A stretch of 64,000 nucleotides of DNA from Betaproteobacteria bacterium Ga0077526 (GCA_001464765.1 LNDV01000026.1:54918-118917); one strand, 5' to 3'. Shown: positions 8,642 through 18,172, numbered from the stretch's first letter. The notes: generated by a model from the sequence alone, not told the origin. Numbers and translations: made by a program.

Positions 8642-9664
8642 TCATCCGGTCGGGTTACTTCTCTGGCGAGCGATGAAATCGAGCACGATACGATTGAACT
8701 CATCCGGCTTTGAGCAGTAGATGGCGTGGCAGGCTTCCGGGACAACAACGGGCTCTGCGCCCGGCAAGAGCCGCGCGAATTGCTCGTTGATCAGGCGGAA
8801 GAGCAACAACGTATCGGCGCCGGTCATCACCAGGGCAGGGCAACGGATTGCCCGGGCATCCTCGAAGTGGAAGGGAGACATCCATTCCGTAGCGTCGAGC
8901 TCGGTGCGAAATGCCGCTTCGTTGTCGAGGATCACTTCGATCATCGGTGCGCTCAGCTTGTCCCACCACCCCGGCATGACCCCTTCTACGAAACGACGGA
9001 TGCCTTCCTGGGTGCGCCCGGCACGAAAGGCTTCGGTCGCAGGTGCGAAGAATTCGCTGTTGAGCCGGGCGAGGGGTTCCTCAGCACCTGGAATGAGGCC
9101 CGCCCAGGAAAACTGTCCCGGTTCGTTGAGCAGCAAGGATCGCACGAGGGCAGGGAATCGACGGGCGGTTTGAAGCGCGATGAGCGCCCCCATGGAATTC
9201 CCGGCGAGGTGGGCGGGGCCGCAGTCGATCGCCGCGATGAAGGCGGCGAGGTCATTCGCATGGAGCCCTGAGGAGTAGGAGGTGGTTCCCGGCGGCGCCG
9301 GAGGATTGGGGTAGTGCCAGCGGCGGCTGTAGGCGATCACGCGGTGGTGTTCGGCAAAGGCCTCGAGCTGATAGCCCCAGGTGCGATAGTCGCCCAGCGA
9401 TCCGTGAATGAAGATCACGGGTTCCCCCTGCCCGATGTCCACGTACCGGAACGGGTAGCCATCGATCTCGATGCATTTCGTCGGCAGATCGAAGGGGCGG
9501 TCGGCCGCCGGCGGGTCGGTCCCGGGGATGTCGAACAAGAAAGTCGATGTGACAAGCCCCGGCAGCTGGATGTCGAGAGTGCCTCGTCGGACAAAGCCGA
9601 TGGCGTGATCGACTTCCTGTTGCCCGACAACGGCGGGGCGAATTTGGCGGCAGATGGCTCGCAT
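8642..9664 (-). CDS. Alpha/beta hydrolase coupled to the BTAD regulator
   Basis: A 340-residue protein with ATG at 9664, only 2 bp after the stop of the large regulator gene, so translation is probably coupled. Residues 1-60 are an extra N-terminal segment without a signal peptide; the hydrolase fold follows: VIFIHGSLGDYRTWG oxyanion region, nucleophile elbow GNSMG with Ser157, Asp284 in MTGADTLLLF and His313 in EACHAIYC. All three catalytic residues are present, so it is likely active. The substrate is unknown. Its pairing with a STAND/BTAD regulator suggests the hydrolase either makes or removes the inducer, or is the regulator's target. Confidence 0.87.
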   Translation of the reverse strand: MRAICRQIRPAVVGQQEVDHAIGFVRRGTLDIQLPGLVTSTFLFDIPGTDPPAADRPFDLPTKCIEIDGYPFRYVDIGQGEPVIFIHGSLGDYRTWGYQLEAFAEHHRVIAYSRRWHYPNPPAPPGTTSYSSGLHANDLAAFIAAIDCGPAHLAGNSMGALIALQTARRFPALVRSLLLNEPGQFSWAGLIPGAEEPLARLNSEFFAPATEAFRAGRTQEGIRRFVEGVMPGWWDKLSAPMIEVILDNEAAFRTELDATEWMSPFHFEDARAIRCPALVMTGADTLLLFRLINEQFARLLPGAEPVVVPEACHAIYCSKPDEFNRIVLDFIARQRSNPTG

Positions 9665-9666
9665 GG

Positions 9667-12600
9667 TCAGTCCGTGGTCGGTAGCAGTGCGGCGGGCGAC
9701 GGTTCTCTTCGGATAGCAGCCTCCTGCCGCAAGGCTTCGGTCCTTGGCGCCGGGGCAATCCCCAGAACGACCGATAGCGTCTCTCGGCATTGACGGTAGA
9801 CCGCATAAGCCTCCGACGCCTGGTCCGCGTCCAGCAGGCATCGCATCAGCGCCTGATACAGGCCCTCGCAGAGCGGGTCGGCATCGATGCCGCGCCGATA
9901 GAGCTCCGTCGCTTCGGTCACCCGCCCCGCCCGAGAGGCGGCCTGGCCGCAGGCGCTTACCAGAGCGAGAAATCTTGCTCGAAGGCGCTCCCGGATCGCG
10001 AGCATCCAGGGCATCGTGCGTTCGCGATCGAACGCTGGCCCGCGATACAGGGCGACCGTCTGGCGGGTGAGTTCTTCGTCGGCGGTGGCTTCGGGCCGGG
10101 CGCTGCCCGGACCGGCGAGCCGCCCCGCGAGACACTCGAACGTCCAGGCGTCCACCCAGCAGTGCTTCCGGTCGAGGCATACCGCTCCATCACGCACGGT
10201 AACCGCATTGTCGTTGCCGAGCAGCTTCCGCAGACGATGCACGTTCATCCGCAGCGCGCTCTCTGCCGCGTCGCCATCGGAATCCGGCCAGAGATCGCTG
10301 GCGGCAAGGGCCAGATCCGTCCCGGCAGGTCCCTGCGCGACGAGATACTGCATCAGTTCGAGCGGCTTCTTCTGGGCTTTCCCGCGGAATTCCAGCGGCG
10401 TGTCGCCAATGCGAATCTCGGTCGGGCCCAGCACGGACACTCGCACGGGCCACGGCCAGCGCTGGGAGAGCGAGTCGTTCGGGGGTGCCAGGTGGTTGTG
10501 CGCGATCAGCGCCGCCACGTAGCGTGGTTCGATCTCGGCTTCCAGGGCTCGGGCGCACAGCATCGACATCGTCGACGCAATCCAGTAGTGCGTCCGCATG
10601 AACCCGTGAGCCCGTCCGACCCGCATCGCGGATTTGAGGACGGTCAGCGCGCCCGGTCGATCCGATGCCACGAAACGCGCGGCAGATTCCGCCAGATCGA
10701 AACCGAATTGGAGCTTCTCGGCCTGGAGCGGGCCCGTGATGAGGCGCGCCTGATGAATGGCCTCCAGCGCCGCAGGACCGTCCCCGGCCCCGATGTGGGC
10801 GTACGCGAGCATCTCCAGTCCGTCGAGTTCGGAGCATCGATGCGAGGTCTCGCGAGCAAACGCCACCGCCCGCTGCGCCAGCTCGATCGCGGTTGCCGGG
10901 TGGCCCTGGCTTAGGGAGAAGTAGGAAGCGTAGATGTGGTAGATCATCGCTTCCTGCCTTCGCTTCGGATCGAGCAGGGCGCCACACCGCAACACCGCAT
11001 CGTGCTCGAGGGCGGTATCGACTCCGGAAAAGTGCTCGAACATCCGCAGCATCGTGCCGAAACCGCCGGCGGGCCGTATCCCGTGCGCCTCGCCGAGTGC
11101 CTCGATCTCCCGCGCAGCCTGACGGACTCGCTCAGGATCCCCTTCGTGGGACGAGTGATAGCAGGTTGCGAGGTTCCACCAGACCCGATTGAAAGCGGTG
11201 AGGGTGGGTGATGACAGGCGAGGGGTCACGATCGCCACGAGCATCCGCGCTTTCTCTGGCGCCATCTGATCGAGCAGTGTCATCAGCACCGAAGCCGCGG
11301 CGACCGTCTGATTGACTTCCAGACCCCGCGCAATGAGTGCCAGGACGCGATCGGCCACCACCAGAACTTCAGGGTCGTTGGGTCCCTGGCAGGTGAGGGC
11401 CATTTGAAGCATGGACTGGACATGCAGCTCGGCCTCCGCGGTCGGAAAGACGGGGTCTCGACCCAGCGCTTCCTGGAGGGACCGGGCCCAGCGATCGATG
11501 CCGCGATAGTCGTCGAAAGCGAAGTAGTAGCTCTGGATGACCGAGGCTGCTGTTAGCGCTTCGCCGAGCGCGTCACGGCTCGCGCGAAACCGTGCGTAGG
11601 CCTGCGCTAGCGTGTCGCGGGCGGTGACCGGGTCTTCCGACAACTGAGCAACGCCGAGACAGTAGAGCAGGCGCGGCGTGACAGCCACGTACCATGGCGG
11701 CAGGTTCTGCAGCCAGGCTCGGATCGTTCGCACCCGTCCGCAGGCAAGCATGCCGGGCGCTTCTCGAATCACGAGGCGTCCTGCCGCGACCCAGTCGCCG
11801 CATTCGCAGAGCAGTGGAATAGCGTCGCCGAGCCGCTGCGCTGCGACGAGCAGCTTTGCGGACTGGCGTTGCAGGGCGATCAGTTCGACGCTGTCCAGTC
11901 GGGCGCGCAGCTGGGACTGCAGGAACGCGCGAAACAGCCCGTGGAGGCGATACGACAGCGGCGAACCCGTAAGACGCTCGATGAACAGTTGCCGTTGGCT
12001 GAGTGATTCCAGGAGTCGGCCTGCATTGGCAACGCCGGTCAGGGATTCGGCCTGCGCGGGCGTGATGTCCGGTAGCAGTGCCGTCTTGAGCAGCGTGTCG
12101 CGGGTGGCGGACTCCAGCGCGTTGAAGATTTCCTCCGCGAAGTAGCCGAAGAGCGAGGCCGAATCTGCGTCTCCTGTCGGGAGATCTCCATACGCGCGGT
12201 AGCGCTCGATGAGCAGCCGCAACCCGGCCGCCCAGCCCCCGGAGCGCATCGAGAAATCGCGGATCATGTCGGCCTCGGTGATGCCGCCGCGTCGGACGAT
12301 GGCTCGCGTCTCCTCCTGATCGAGTTGCAGGGCATGCCAGTCCAGTCGACGGATGGCTCCGTCCAATTCGAGTCTTGCAAATGCTGCAGGCGGCGCGTCC
12401 CTCGCAATGACGACCAGAGTGACCCCGGAGGGGAGTTCGTTCGCGGCTTCCTGAAGAACCGCGGTGAGTGAGTCGAGTGCGGTGTGCGCGTCGTCAAGAA
12501 CCAGCACGCCCGACGCCCCGATGTCGGCAAAGTACCGGCGAAAAAACGTACGGGCGGCACTCCTGACATCGGCCGGGTCGTTGCTCTGCAGCAGGGGCGC

Positions 12601-12870
12601 TTTGGCCTTTGTGCGAGGCAGTGCTTCGGCCAGAGAGGAAAAGAAGCCGGTGGGATCCCGATCCCCGGCGTCGAGCCGTACCCAGGCTGTCCCGGGGGTG
12701 CGGGCTTCGATCCACCCGGCGACAGAGAGCGTCTTGCCAGCGCCGGGAGGGCCGGATACCCAAATGGTCGTGCCTCCTCGCCATTCGTCAAATCTGGTGA
12801 ACAGCCGCTCCCGCGGCAGGGCACCATTGAGACGGGGCCGAGTGTGTTTGGCCATGGTCGGTTTCGACAT
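9667..12870 (-). CDS. Large STAND-type transcriptional regulator with MalT-like ATPase, TPR-like middle and C-terminal wHTH plus BTAD domain
   Basis: A 1067-residue regulator. ATG at 12870 is preceded by GGGGAGG at a normal distance. Residues about 10-330 are a MalT-like NTPase: Walker A GPPGAGKT at 40-47 and Walker B VLVLDDAHT near 120. The central part is helical TPR-like. Near residue 808 an OmpR-like winged helix starts (SVLGPTEIRIGD, then SALRMNVHRLRKLLG), followed by a bacterial transcriptional activator domain at about 910-1050 (ELYRRGIDADPLCEGLYQAL). This order, with the DNA-binding domain near the C-terminus and BTAD after it, is typical of large SARP-related ATPases. It heads a two-gene unit with the hydrolase at 8642. 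Inducer unknown. Confidence 0.9.
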   Translation of the reverse strand: MSKPTMAKHTRPRLNGALPRERLFTRFDEWRGGTTIWVSGPPGAGKTLSVAGWIEARTPGTAWVRLDAGDRDPTGFFSSLAEALPRTKAKAPLLQSNDPADVRSAARTFFRRYFADIGASGVLVLDDAHTALDSLTAVLQEAANELPSGVTLVVIARDAPPAAFARLELDGAIRRLDWHALQLDQEETRAIVRRGGITEADMIRDFSMRSGGWAAGLRLLIERYRAYGDLPTGDADSASLFGYFAEEIFNALESATRDTLLKTALLPDITPAQAESLTGVANAGRLLESLSQRQLFIERLTGSPLSYRLHGLFRAFLQSQLRARLDSVELIALQRQSAKLLVAAQRLGDAIPLLCECGDWVAAGRLVIREAPGMLACGRVRTIRAWLQNLPPWYVAVTPRLLYCLGVAQLSEDPVTARDTLAQAYARFRASRDALGEALTAASVIQSYYFAFDDYRGIDRWARSLQEALGRDPVFPTAEAELHVQSMLQMALTCQGPNDPEVLVVADRVLALIARGLEVNQTVAAASVLMTLLDQMAPEKARMLVAIVTPRLSSPTLTAFNRVWWNLATCYHSSHEGDPERVRQAAREIEALGEAHGIRPAGGFGTMLRMFEHFSGVDTALEHDAVLRCGALLDPKRRQEAMIYHIYASYFSLSQGHPATAIELAQRAVAFARETSHRCSELDGLEMLAYAHIGAGDGPAALEAIHQARLITGPLQAEKLQFGFDLAESAARFVASDRPGALTVLKSAMRVGRAHGFMRTHYWIASTMSMLCARALEAEIEPRYVAALIAHNHLAPPNDSLSQRWPWPVRVSVLGPTEIRIGDTPLEFRGKAQKKPLELMQYLVAQGPAGTDLALAASDLWPDSDGDAAESALRMNVHRLRKLLGNDNAVTVRDGAVCLDRKHCWVDAWTFECLAGRLAGPGSARPEATADEELTRQTVALYRGPAFDRERTMPWMLAIRERLRARFLALVSACGQAASRAGRVTEATELYRRGIDADPLCEGLYQALMRCLLDADQASEAYAVYRQCRETLSVVLGIAPAPRTEALRQEAAIRREPSPAALLPTTD

Positions 12871-12926
12871 CGCGCGTCCTCCCCGTCGATAGACTACGCC
12901 TCCGCTGTTGCCGGCGCCAAGACTGG

Positions 12927-14033
12927 CTATCGCGATGCCGAGCGGACAGGTTCGCGAAGGAAGGCGTGGATGGTCTTGTCCATGATCCAGTACGCCTGAG
13001 CATCCGCGCCGCAGCAGATCAGATGTCCGGCCGGCGAATCGATCGACACGATCCGCGCATCCGGGATGATCCGGCGCTGCTCTTCGATCTGGGTCGGCAG
13101 AAAGAATTGATCATGGGGGCTGACCACGAATAGCGTCCTTGCCCGAATCGATTTCAGTGCGGCCGGCGCATTGCCGTCGAAACCGGGTGTTTTCGCGAGG
13201 TCACTGGTCGCCAGAGCGCGGGTCAGGTAGAGGAGGTCGCGGGCGTCCTGGATGTCCAGATAAAAGTCCCCCCAGCCTTTGCGCCACTGGGCGAAGATTT
13301 CCGGCGTGACGATGTTCTGCTGCCACCACTCGCGGCTGTAGAAGTACGGAATCATCGTGGCGAGCGCATTGGCAGCACATGTGCGGGGGTTGTCCTTGTA
13401 CTGTCCGCCGAGCCAGCCCTCGCATGTTTGAAGCACGGCCTGTATCTGGCTGCTCCAGAAGAGCTTCTGGGTTCCCCAGTACGCACCGCCCACGATGGGG
13501 ACGATGCGGTCGGCGAAGTCGGGGTAGCTCACCGCCATCTGGACGGAGTGGTCGGCTCCCATCGAGATGCCGGCGATGGCGGCGACTCGCGGAATGCCGA
13601 GTGCCTGGGTGACCAGCTTGTACTGGGCGGCCACCATGTCCCGTCCGTTGTATTGCGGAAAGCCCATGCCGAGACCACTCGTCGTGGGGCTGGTGGAGTG
13701 TTCGAACCCTATCTGGGAATTGCCGAAGGCATCCGGAACGATGACGAAGTATCGATCCGTATCGAAGGCCTTCCCTGGCCCGATCAGCCCGTCGAAACCG
13801 TGGTGGTTTGCGCCGTAGCCGTGCAGAAGCAGGACGGCATTGTCCTTGGCTGCAGTGAGTTTCCCGTGCGTGACATAGCTGATGCGCACCGTGCGCACGA
13901 CAGAGCCGCTCTCGAGAAGGAGATCGCCAATGTTGGCGATCTGGTGCTTCGGCGCGTCGGGGCCATGGGCGATGACGTGCCCCCCGGACAGAGAAAGCAT
14001 TGCGGTCAGTGCAGCACTGAGCAGTCGTTTCAT
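12927..14033 (-). CDS. Secreted MetX-like alpha/beta hydrolase
   Basis: A 368-residue protein. ATG at 14033 gives a signal peptide (MKRLLSAALTAMLSLSGGHV, ending IAHG). The fold resembles the homoserine O-acetyltransferase branch of alpha/beta hydrolases: VLLLHGYGANHHGFDGLIGP, FVIVPDAFGNSQ, nucleophile elbow GISMG with Ser157, VVSPHDQFFLP with Asp308 and SPAGHLICCG with His337. A secretion signal argues against a role in methionine synthesis; a periplasmic esterase or acyltransferase is more likely. It is 56 bp upstream of the BTAD regulator on the same strand, so it might belong to the same transcript. Confidence 0.85.
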   Translation of the reverse strand: MKRLLSAALTAMLSLSGGHVIAHGPDAPKHQIANIGDLLLESGSVVRTVRISYVTHGKLTAAKDNAVLLLHGYGANHHGFDGLIGPGKAFDTDRYFVIVPDAFGNSQIGFEHSTSPTTSGLGMGFPQYNGRDMVAAQYKLVTQALGIPRVAAIAGISMGADHSVQMAVSYPDFADRIVPIVGGAYWGTQKLFWSSQIQAVLQTCEGWLGGQYKDNPRTCAANALATMIPYFYSREWWQQNIVTPEIFAQWRKGWGDFYLDIQDARDLLYLTRALATSDLAKTPGFDGNAPAALKSIRARTLFVVSPHDQFFLPTQIEEQRRIIPDARIVSIDSPAGHLICCGADAQAYWIMDKTIHAFLREPVRSASR

Positions 14034-14231
14034 GAGTTGGCTCCGGTTCGTTGAGACGGAGCGGCGGGAAGGGAATCGATCACGCCGCGCCGACAGCATG
14101 CTCAGGCGCGCGCAACAGATCTTTTACAGATGGCGATTCAGCGGCCGAGCTCGGAACGAGTCGTGAGTTGACGGCCCGAAAGGTCCTCGGCGAGGCGGAA
14201 CGGACAGGACGTCACCGACCGAACAATGACG

Positions 14232-15728
14232 TCAGATCAGGAAACGATCCTCGAGGCCGATTTCGGCGTCTGGCGATCGCGGTGGGGCGTCCGTGCGGCC
14301 CTCGGTATCGCCTTGAGGCAGGTAAGGCGCCCCCGGCTGAGACAACTCCCGCATCGGCGGCGCGATCTGCACCAGAATCTTGTAGAACGCCCGCACGTTC
14401 TCGGTGAGGGCCATGGCTTCGCCGCCTCGCGCGTAGCCGTGCTGGAGCGCTTCGTAGTGAGCCGGGTCTGCTAGCAGCGGCAGTGCGCGTCGCACGTCCA
14501 CCCACACGTCGGGATTCATCCCCAGCTTCTGCGCCAAAACACGCGCGTCCTCGAGGTGTCCCGGGCCCTGGTTGTATGCGGCGAGCGCGAACCATGTGCG
14601 ATCGGGTTCGGCAATGCGCGCGGGCAGGCGGTCCCGCAGCATGGCGAGGTACTTCGCGCCCGCCATGATGTTGGCGTGAGCGGCATGATTGATCCTGACG
14701 CCCATCCGCTGCAGGGTGCTCTGCGTAAGCATCATGAAGCCTTGCACACCCGTGGGCGAGGTGGCCTTCGGATTCCAGCGGGACTCCTGATAGCCCAGAG
14801 CGGCGATCAATCGCCAATCGAGACCCGTGGCGCGCTCGGCCTCGAGCAGATGCGGCCGATAGTTCGGAAGCGTGGTCTCACACTGTTCCAGGAAGGCATC
14901 CACTTCCAGTGCCGGCAGGCGATTGACGTGACCGTAGTAGCGGTCCACCAGGCGGGCAAGTGTGCCGTCGGCGGCAATGCGGCGGAAGAATTTGCGGGAC
15001 TGCTTGAGCAACGTCGGGTCCGCATTGAGCGGAAAGGCCCACGCGAGCTTTTCGGTCTTGCCGAGCGTTAATGCTGTGCGCAGCTCCGGTCTCGCGGCGC
15101 GCACCAGGTCGAAGACATGGGACGTCGTGATGCCGAAGTCGGCCTCGCCCGCGGCGACCTTCTCGGGTACGGCCTCCGGATGACCGGCATCGACGATGCC
15201 CACGCTCAGTGACGGTCCCTGTGCGAGGGCATGATCCAGCAGTTCCGCGCCGCGAGACTGCGCCGAGACGATCACGCGTTTCGTGTCGAGTGCGCGCAGC
15301 GACCGGGCACCGCTGGCATCGCGGCGATGCACCAGCACTTGGCGCACATCCATGTACCCGGGGCCGAAGAGCAGCGGAGCGTCGGCACGGCGGGACGCCA
15401 CGAGCGACGCCGCGCCGATGTGAGCTTCGCCTCGGGAAAGGCGGCTCAGTACCTCGGCCTCGGTCTCCGCTTCGATGAAGCGAACCGGGATGCCGAGTTG
15501 TTCGGCGAACAATGTGACGAGATCATGTTCGATGCCGGCGAACTCGCCCTCGATCGTCTGGAAGCGCGTGGTGGCCGACGTGCGGGTGACGACCACGAGT
15601 TCCTGCGGATACGCGGATGGAAGGACTGTAGGCCCGGGCACTTCCTCCACATTGGCAGGAACGTGCAACGGACCGGAGGCCGCAAGCAGAAGCGCGGCCG
15701 AGGAGGCGAGATGCCGCAACCGGAGCAT
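14232..15728 (-). CDS. mltF: Membrane-bound lytic murein transglycosylase F
   Basis: A 498-residue periplasmic protein. Residues 1-20 are a signal; about 40-270 form a type 2 solute-binding domain (LVVVTRTSATTRFQTIEGEF, AHIGAASLV), which in MltF regulates activity; about 285-450 form the family 1 lytic transglycosylase (SLT) domain with catalytic Glu315 in ALGYQESRWNP, followed by SPTGVQGFMMLT and the AAYNQGPGH motif. It cleaves peptidoglycan between MurNAc and GlcNAc to give 1,6-anhydro products. Length and domain order match the family. No lipobox is evident near the signal. It stands alone, divergent from the ccm operon. Confidence 0.93.
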   Translation of the reverse strand: MLRLRHLASSAALLLAASGPLHVPANVEEVPGPTVLPSAYPQELVVVTRTSATTRFQTIEGEFAGIEHDLVTLFAEQLGIPVRFIEAETEAEVLSRLSRGEAHIGAASLVASRRADAPLLFGPGYMDVRQVLVHRRDASGARSLRALDTKRVIVSAQSRGAELLDHALAQGPSLSVGIVDAGHPEAVPEKVAAGEADFGITTSHVFDLVRAARPELRTALTLGKTEKLAWAFPLNADPTLLKQSRKFFRRIAADGTLARLVDRYYGHVNRLPALEVDAFLEQCETTLPNYRPHLLEAERATGLDWRLIAALGYQESRWNPKATSPTGVQGFMMLTQSTLQRMGVRINHAAHANIMAGAKYLAMLRDRLPARIAEPDRTWFALAAYNQGPGHLEDARVLAQKLGMNPDVWVDVRRALPLLADPAHYEALQHGYARGGEAMALTENVRAFYKILVQIAPPMRELSQPGAPYLPQGDTEGRTDAPPRSPDAEIGLEDRFLI

Positions 15729-16094
15729 GGGGTTCAGCGAGTGCTAGAAATCAGCGACGCTTGACCGTCGCGCCTGGCGGAAGTTTCGGACCGGCAATTC
15801 CAACCCTCCATGGCGTCCGGGAAACCCGGGATGCGACCGACGGCGCGGACTCTGACCGCGATCACCTGCCAGCGTCAAGCAAGACGACCGCCACGATTCG
15901 CAGCCAGGATTTGCCCGCAGAGCCCGAAATCCGCCCGGTCAGTGACTTGCCGGCCGAATGCGAAGCGAATTCTCGCCCCAGTTTTTGTGGGTGCCCTGCG
16001 ATGGGGCGCCGTCTGACGGCAGTCCCGGGCCCAACGAGGCTCGCAACCGGGGAATCCCGGCCGACCGGGACCCCCCCGGTATAATCCGGCCCGA
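15729..16094. other. Divergent intergenic region between mltF and the ccm operon
   Basis: 366 bp with no credible gene. It carries a perfect TATAAT at 16080-16085 just before ccmA; nothing else stands out. Confidence 0.5.
16080..16085 (+). promoter_or_regulatory. Candidate -10 box for the ccm operon
   Basis: TATAAT at 16080-16085 is a perfect -10 hexamer in otherwise GC-rich DNA. No TTGACA-like hexamer is found 16-18 bp upstream. If used, transcription would begin about 16092, only a few bases before the ATG at 16095, giving an almost leaderless ccmA message, or a short leader if the ATG at 16134 is used. Confidence 0.4.
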
Positions 16095-16757
16095 ATGAAT
16101 CCGACCCCAGCTTCGACCGACCGACCCGGCGCCATGCTGCAAGTGCGCGACCTCGCCTGCATGCGGGGCGATGCGCTGCTCTTCCGCAAGCTCGAGTTCG
16201 ACGTCGAAGCCGGCGAGGTCCTGTGGATCGAGGGGAGCAACGGCAGCGGCAAGACGTCGCTCCTGCGGATTCTTTCCGGGCTGAGTCCACCCGAGCAGGG
16301 GGAGGTGCGTTGGCGGGGGACAGCTCTCGCGTCGGCGCGCGATGCCCTGCAGGCGGACCTCCTGTACCTCGGACACCTGAATGCGCTCAAGGACGATCTT
16401 TCCGTTGCGGAGAACCTCCAGTTCCATTCGGCCATTGCCGGTTACGACGCGGACGCCGCCGACATCGACAACGCCATCGCGGCGGTGGGTCTCACCTCGC
16501 GTCGAGACCTCCCGGTCCGAGTCCTGTCCCAGGGGCAGCGGCGTCGCGCCGCACTCGCGCGGCTCTGGCTCGCCTCGTCGCGGACCCTCTGGATTCTCGA
16601 TGAACCCTTCGCCGCGCTCGATGTGGATTCCGTCGACCGGCTCGCCGCGCTGCTCGCCGACCACGTGTCCGCCGGGCGCATGGCCATCCTCACCACTCAC
16701 CAGGAAGTCGCCTTGCCGGCGGGCCGGACCCGGCGGCTGCGGCTCGATGCCGCATGA
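16095..16757 (+). CDS. ccmA: Haem exporter ATP-binding subunit CcmA
   Basis: A 220-residue ABC ATPase, first gene of the cytochrome c maturation operon. Walker A GSNGSGKT at 47-54, signature LSQGQRRRAALARL, Walker B LWILDEPF and the H-loop in ILTTHQEVAL. With CcmB it forms the ABC complex that drives release of holo-CcmE from CcmC. The start could also be the ATG at 16134 (MLQVRDLACMRGD), where family members usually begin; the first 13 residues are non-conserved. Overlaps ccmB by 4 bp (ATGA). Confidence 0.94.
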   Translation: MNPTPASTDRPGAMLQVRDLACMRGDALLFRKLEFDVEAGEVLWIEGSNGSGKTSLLRILSGLSPPEQGEVRWRGTALASARDALQADLLYLGHLNALKDDLSVAENLQFHSAIAGYDADAADIDNAIAAVGLTSRRDLPVRVLSQGQRRRAALARLWLASSRTLWILDEPFAALDVDSVDRLAALLADHVSAGRMAILTTHQEVALPAGRTRRLRLDAA

Positions 16758-17425
16758 ACGGCAGCCCGCTGCTGGCCGCGTTCCGGCGCGACGTCCTGCA
16801 GGCCTGGCGCCGTCGGGCCGACTGGCTCACGACTTTCTTCTTCTTCGTGATCGTCGTCAGCCTGTTTCCGCTGGGCGTCGGTCCCGAGCCCGAGATGCTG
16901 AAGACCATGGCCCCCGGCATCCTCTGGGTGGCTGCCCTGCTTGCGGCGATGCTCTCCCTGCCGCGGGTTTACGGCACAGACTACGCCGACGGCACGCTCG
17001 AACAACTCGTCCTGGCGCCCCAGCCTCTCGCCATGCTGGTCCTCGCAAAGACGGTCGCGCACTGGTTGCTTTCAGGCTTGCCGCTGGCCCTGATGGCGCC
17101 GGTGCTGGGACTGCAGTTCGGGCTGGAAGGCGAACCTCTGACGGTGCTTTTCTGGTCGCTGCTGCTCGGCACCCCGTGCCTGTCGTTCATCGGGGGGGTG
17201 GGTGCGGCGCTGACGCTCGGGGTGCGTGGCGGCGGCGTACTGGTCGCGCTGCTGGTCCTGCCCCTGTACATTCCGGTGCTCATCTTCGGCGCGGGGGCCG
17301 TGCAAGCGGTCGCCACGGGAACCGGAGCGGGCGGACATCTGTCATTGTTGGGGGCGTGCCTGTGCATCGCGGCGGCGCTCTCTCCCTGGGCCACCTCGGC
17401 CGCGCTGCGCGTGTCGCTCGAGTGA
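16754..17425 (+). CDS. ccmB: Haem exporter membrane subunit CcmB
   Basis: A 223-residue integral membrane protein with six hydrophobic segments (for example WLTTFFFFVIVVSLFPLGVG and LLLGTPCLSFIGGVGAALTL). It contains the family sequences GILWVAALLAAMLSLPRVYG and DYADGTLEQLVLAPQPL. It partners CcmA in the ATP-driven step of haem chaperone release. The start overlaps the ccmA stop, and ccmC follows after 15 bp. Confidence 0.94.
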   Translation: MNGSPLLAAFRRDVLQAWRRRADWLTTFFFFVIVVSLFPLGVGPEPEMLKTMAPGILWVAALLAAMLSLPRVYGTDYADGTLEQLVLAPQPLAMLVLAKTVAHWLLSGLPLALMAPVLGLQFGLEGEPLTVLFWSLLLGTPCLSFIGGVGAALTLGVRGGGVLVALLVLPLYIPVLIFGAGAVQAVATGTGAGGHLSLLGACLCIAAALSPWATSAALRVSLE

Positions 17426-17440
17426 GGGCATGAGAGTTTC

Positions 17441-18169
17441 ATGAACCTGTTCAAGTTTTCTTCTCCTCAGACCTTCTACCCGCTTGCGGGCAGGCTGGCG
17501 CCGCTGTTCTGGGGGCTGGCGGCGGTGCTGGGGGCGGTCGGGCTGTACATCGGCTTCTTCGTCGCGCCGACGGATTTCCAGCAGGGCGACTCGTACCGGA
17601 TCATCTTCATCCACGTGCCGGCGGCCTGGATGTCGATGTTCCTCTACCTGGTGATGGCGGTCTGGGCGGCGGTGGGTCTCGTGCTGAATACGCGCCTGTC
17701 GTCCATGATGGCGACGGCCCTGGCGCCCACGGGCGCGCTCATGACGTTCATCGCCCTCTGGACCGGCTCGCTGTGGGGGCGGCCGACGTGGGGAACCTGG
17801 TGGGTGTGGGATGCCCGGCTCACCTCCGAGCTGATCCTCCTGTTCCTCTACATCGGTTTCATGGCGCTGCACGCGTCCATCGATGAGCCGCGGCGCGCGG
17901 ACAAGGCTGCGGCCATTCTGGCGATCGTCGGTGTGGTGAACGTGCCGATCATCTATTTTTCGGTGAAGTGGTGGAACACCCTTCATCAGGGCTCGTCCGT
18001 GAGCCTCACGAAGTCCCCGAGCATGGCGGCCACCATGCTCGCGGGGATGCTGGTGATGGCACTGGCTTTCTGGATGTACAGCATCGCCGCGGGGCTCACG
18101 CGGGTCCGAAGCATCATTCTCGAGCGCGAACGCAACTCGGCCTGGGCCGGGGCCATGCAGGAGAACTGA
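17441..18169 (+). CDS. ccmC: Haem-handling protein CcmC
   Basis: A 242-residue membrane protein with six hydrophobic helices. The tryptophan-rich WWD motif GRPTWGTWWVWDARLTSELI places it in the haem-handling protein superfamily, and His in FIHVPAAWMSM and the second conserved His in WWNTLHQGSSV are the expected axial haem ligands. CcmC loads haem onto CcmE in the periplasm. It is 15 bp downstream of ccmB and 3 bp upstream of ccmD. Confidence 0.95.
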   Translation: MNLFKFSSPQTFYPLAGRLAPLFWGLAAVLGAVGLYIGFFVAPTDFQQGDSYRIIFIHVPAAWMSMFLYLVMAVWAAVGLVLNTRLSSMMATALAPTGALMTFIALWTGSLWGRPTWGTWWVWDARLTSELILLFLYIGFMALHASIDEPRRADKAAAILAIVGVVNVPIIYFSVKWWNTLHQGSSVSLTKSPSMAATMLAGMLVMALAFWMYSIAAGLTRVRSIILERERNSAWAGAMQEN

Positions 18170-18172
18170 AAC

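Noticed and set aside
12927..14033. Homoserine O-acetyltransferase (metX)
   Set aside because: The fold is MetX-like, but a signal peptide and the hydrolase-rich context do not fit a cytosolic methionine enzyme.
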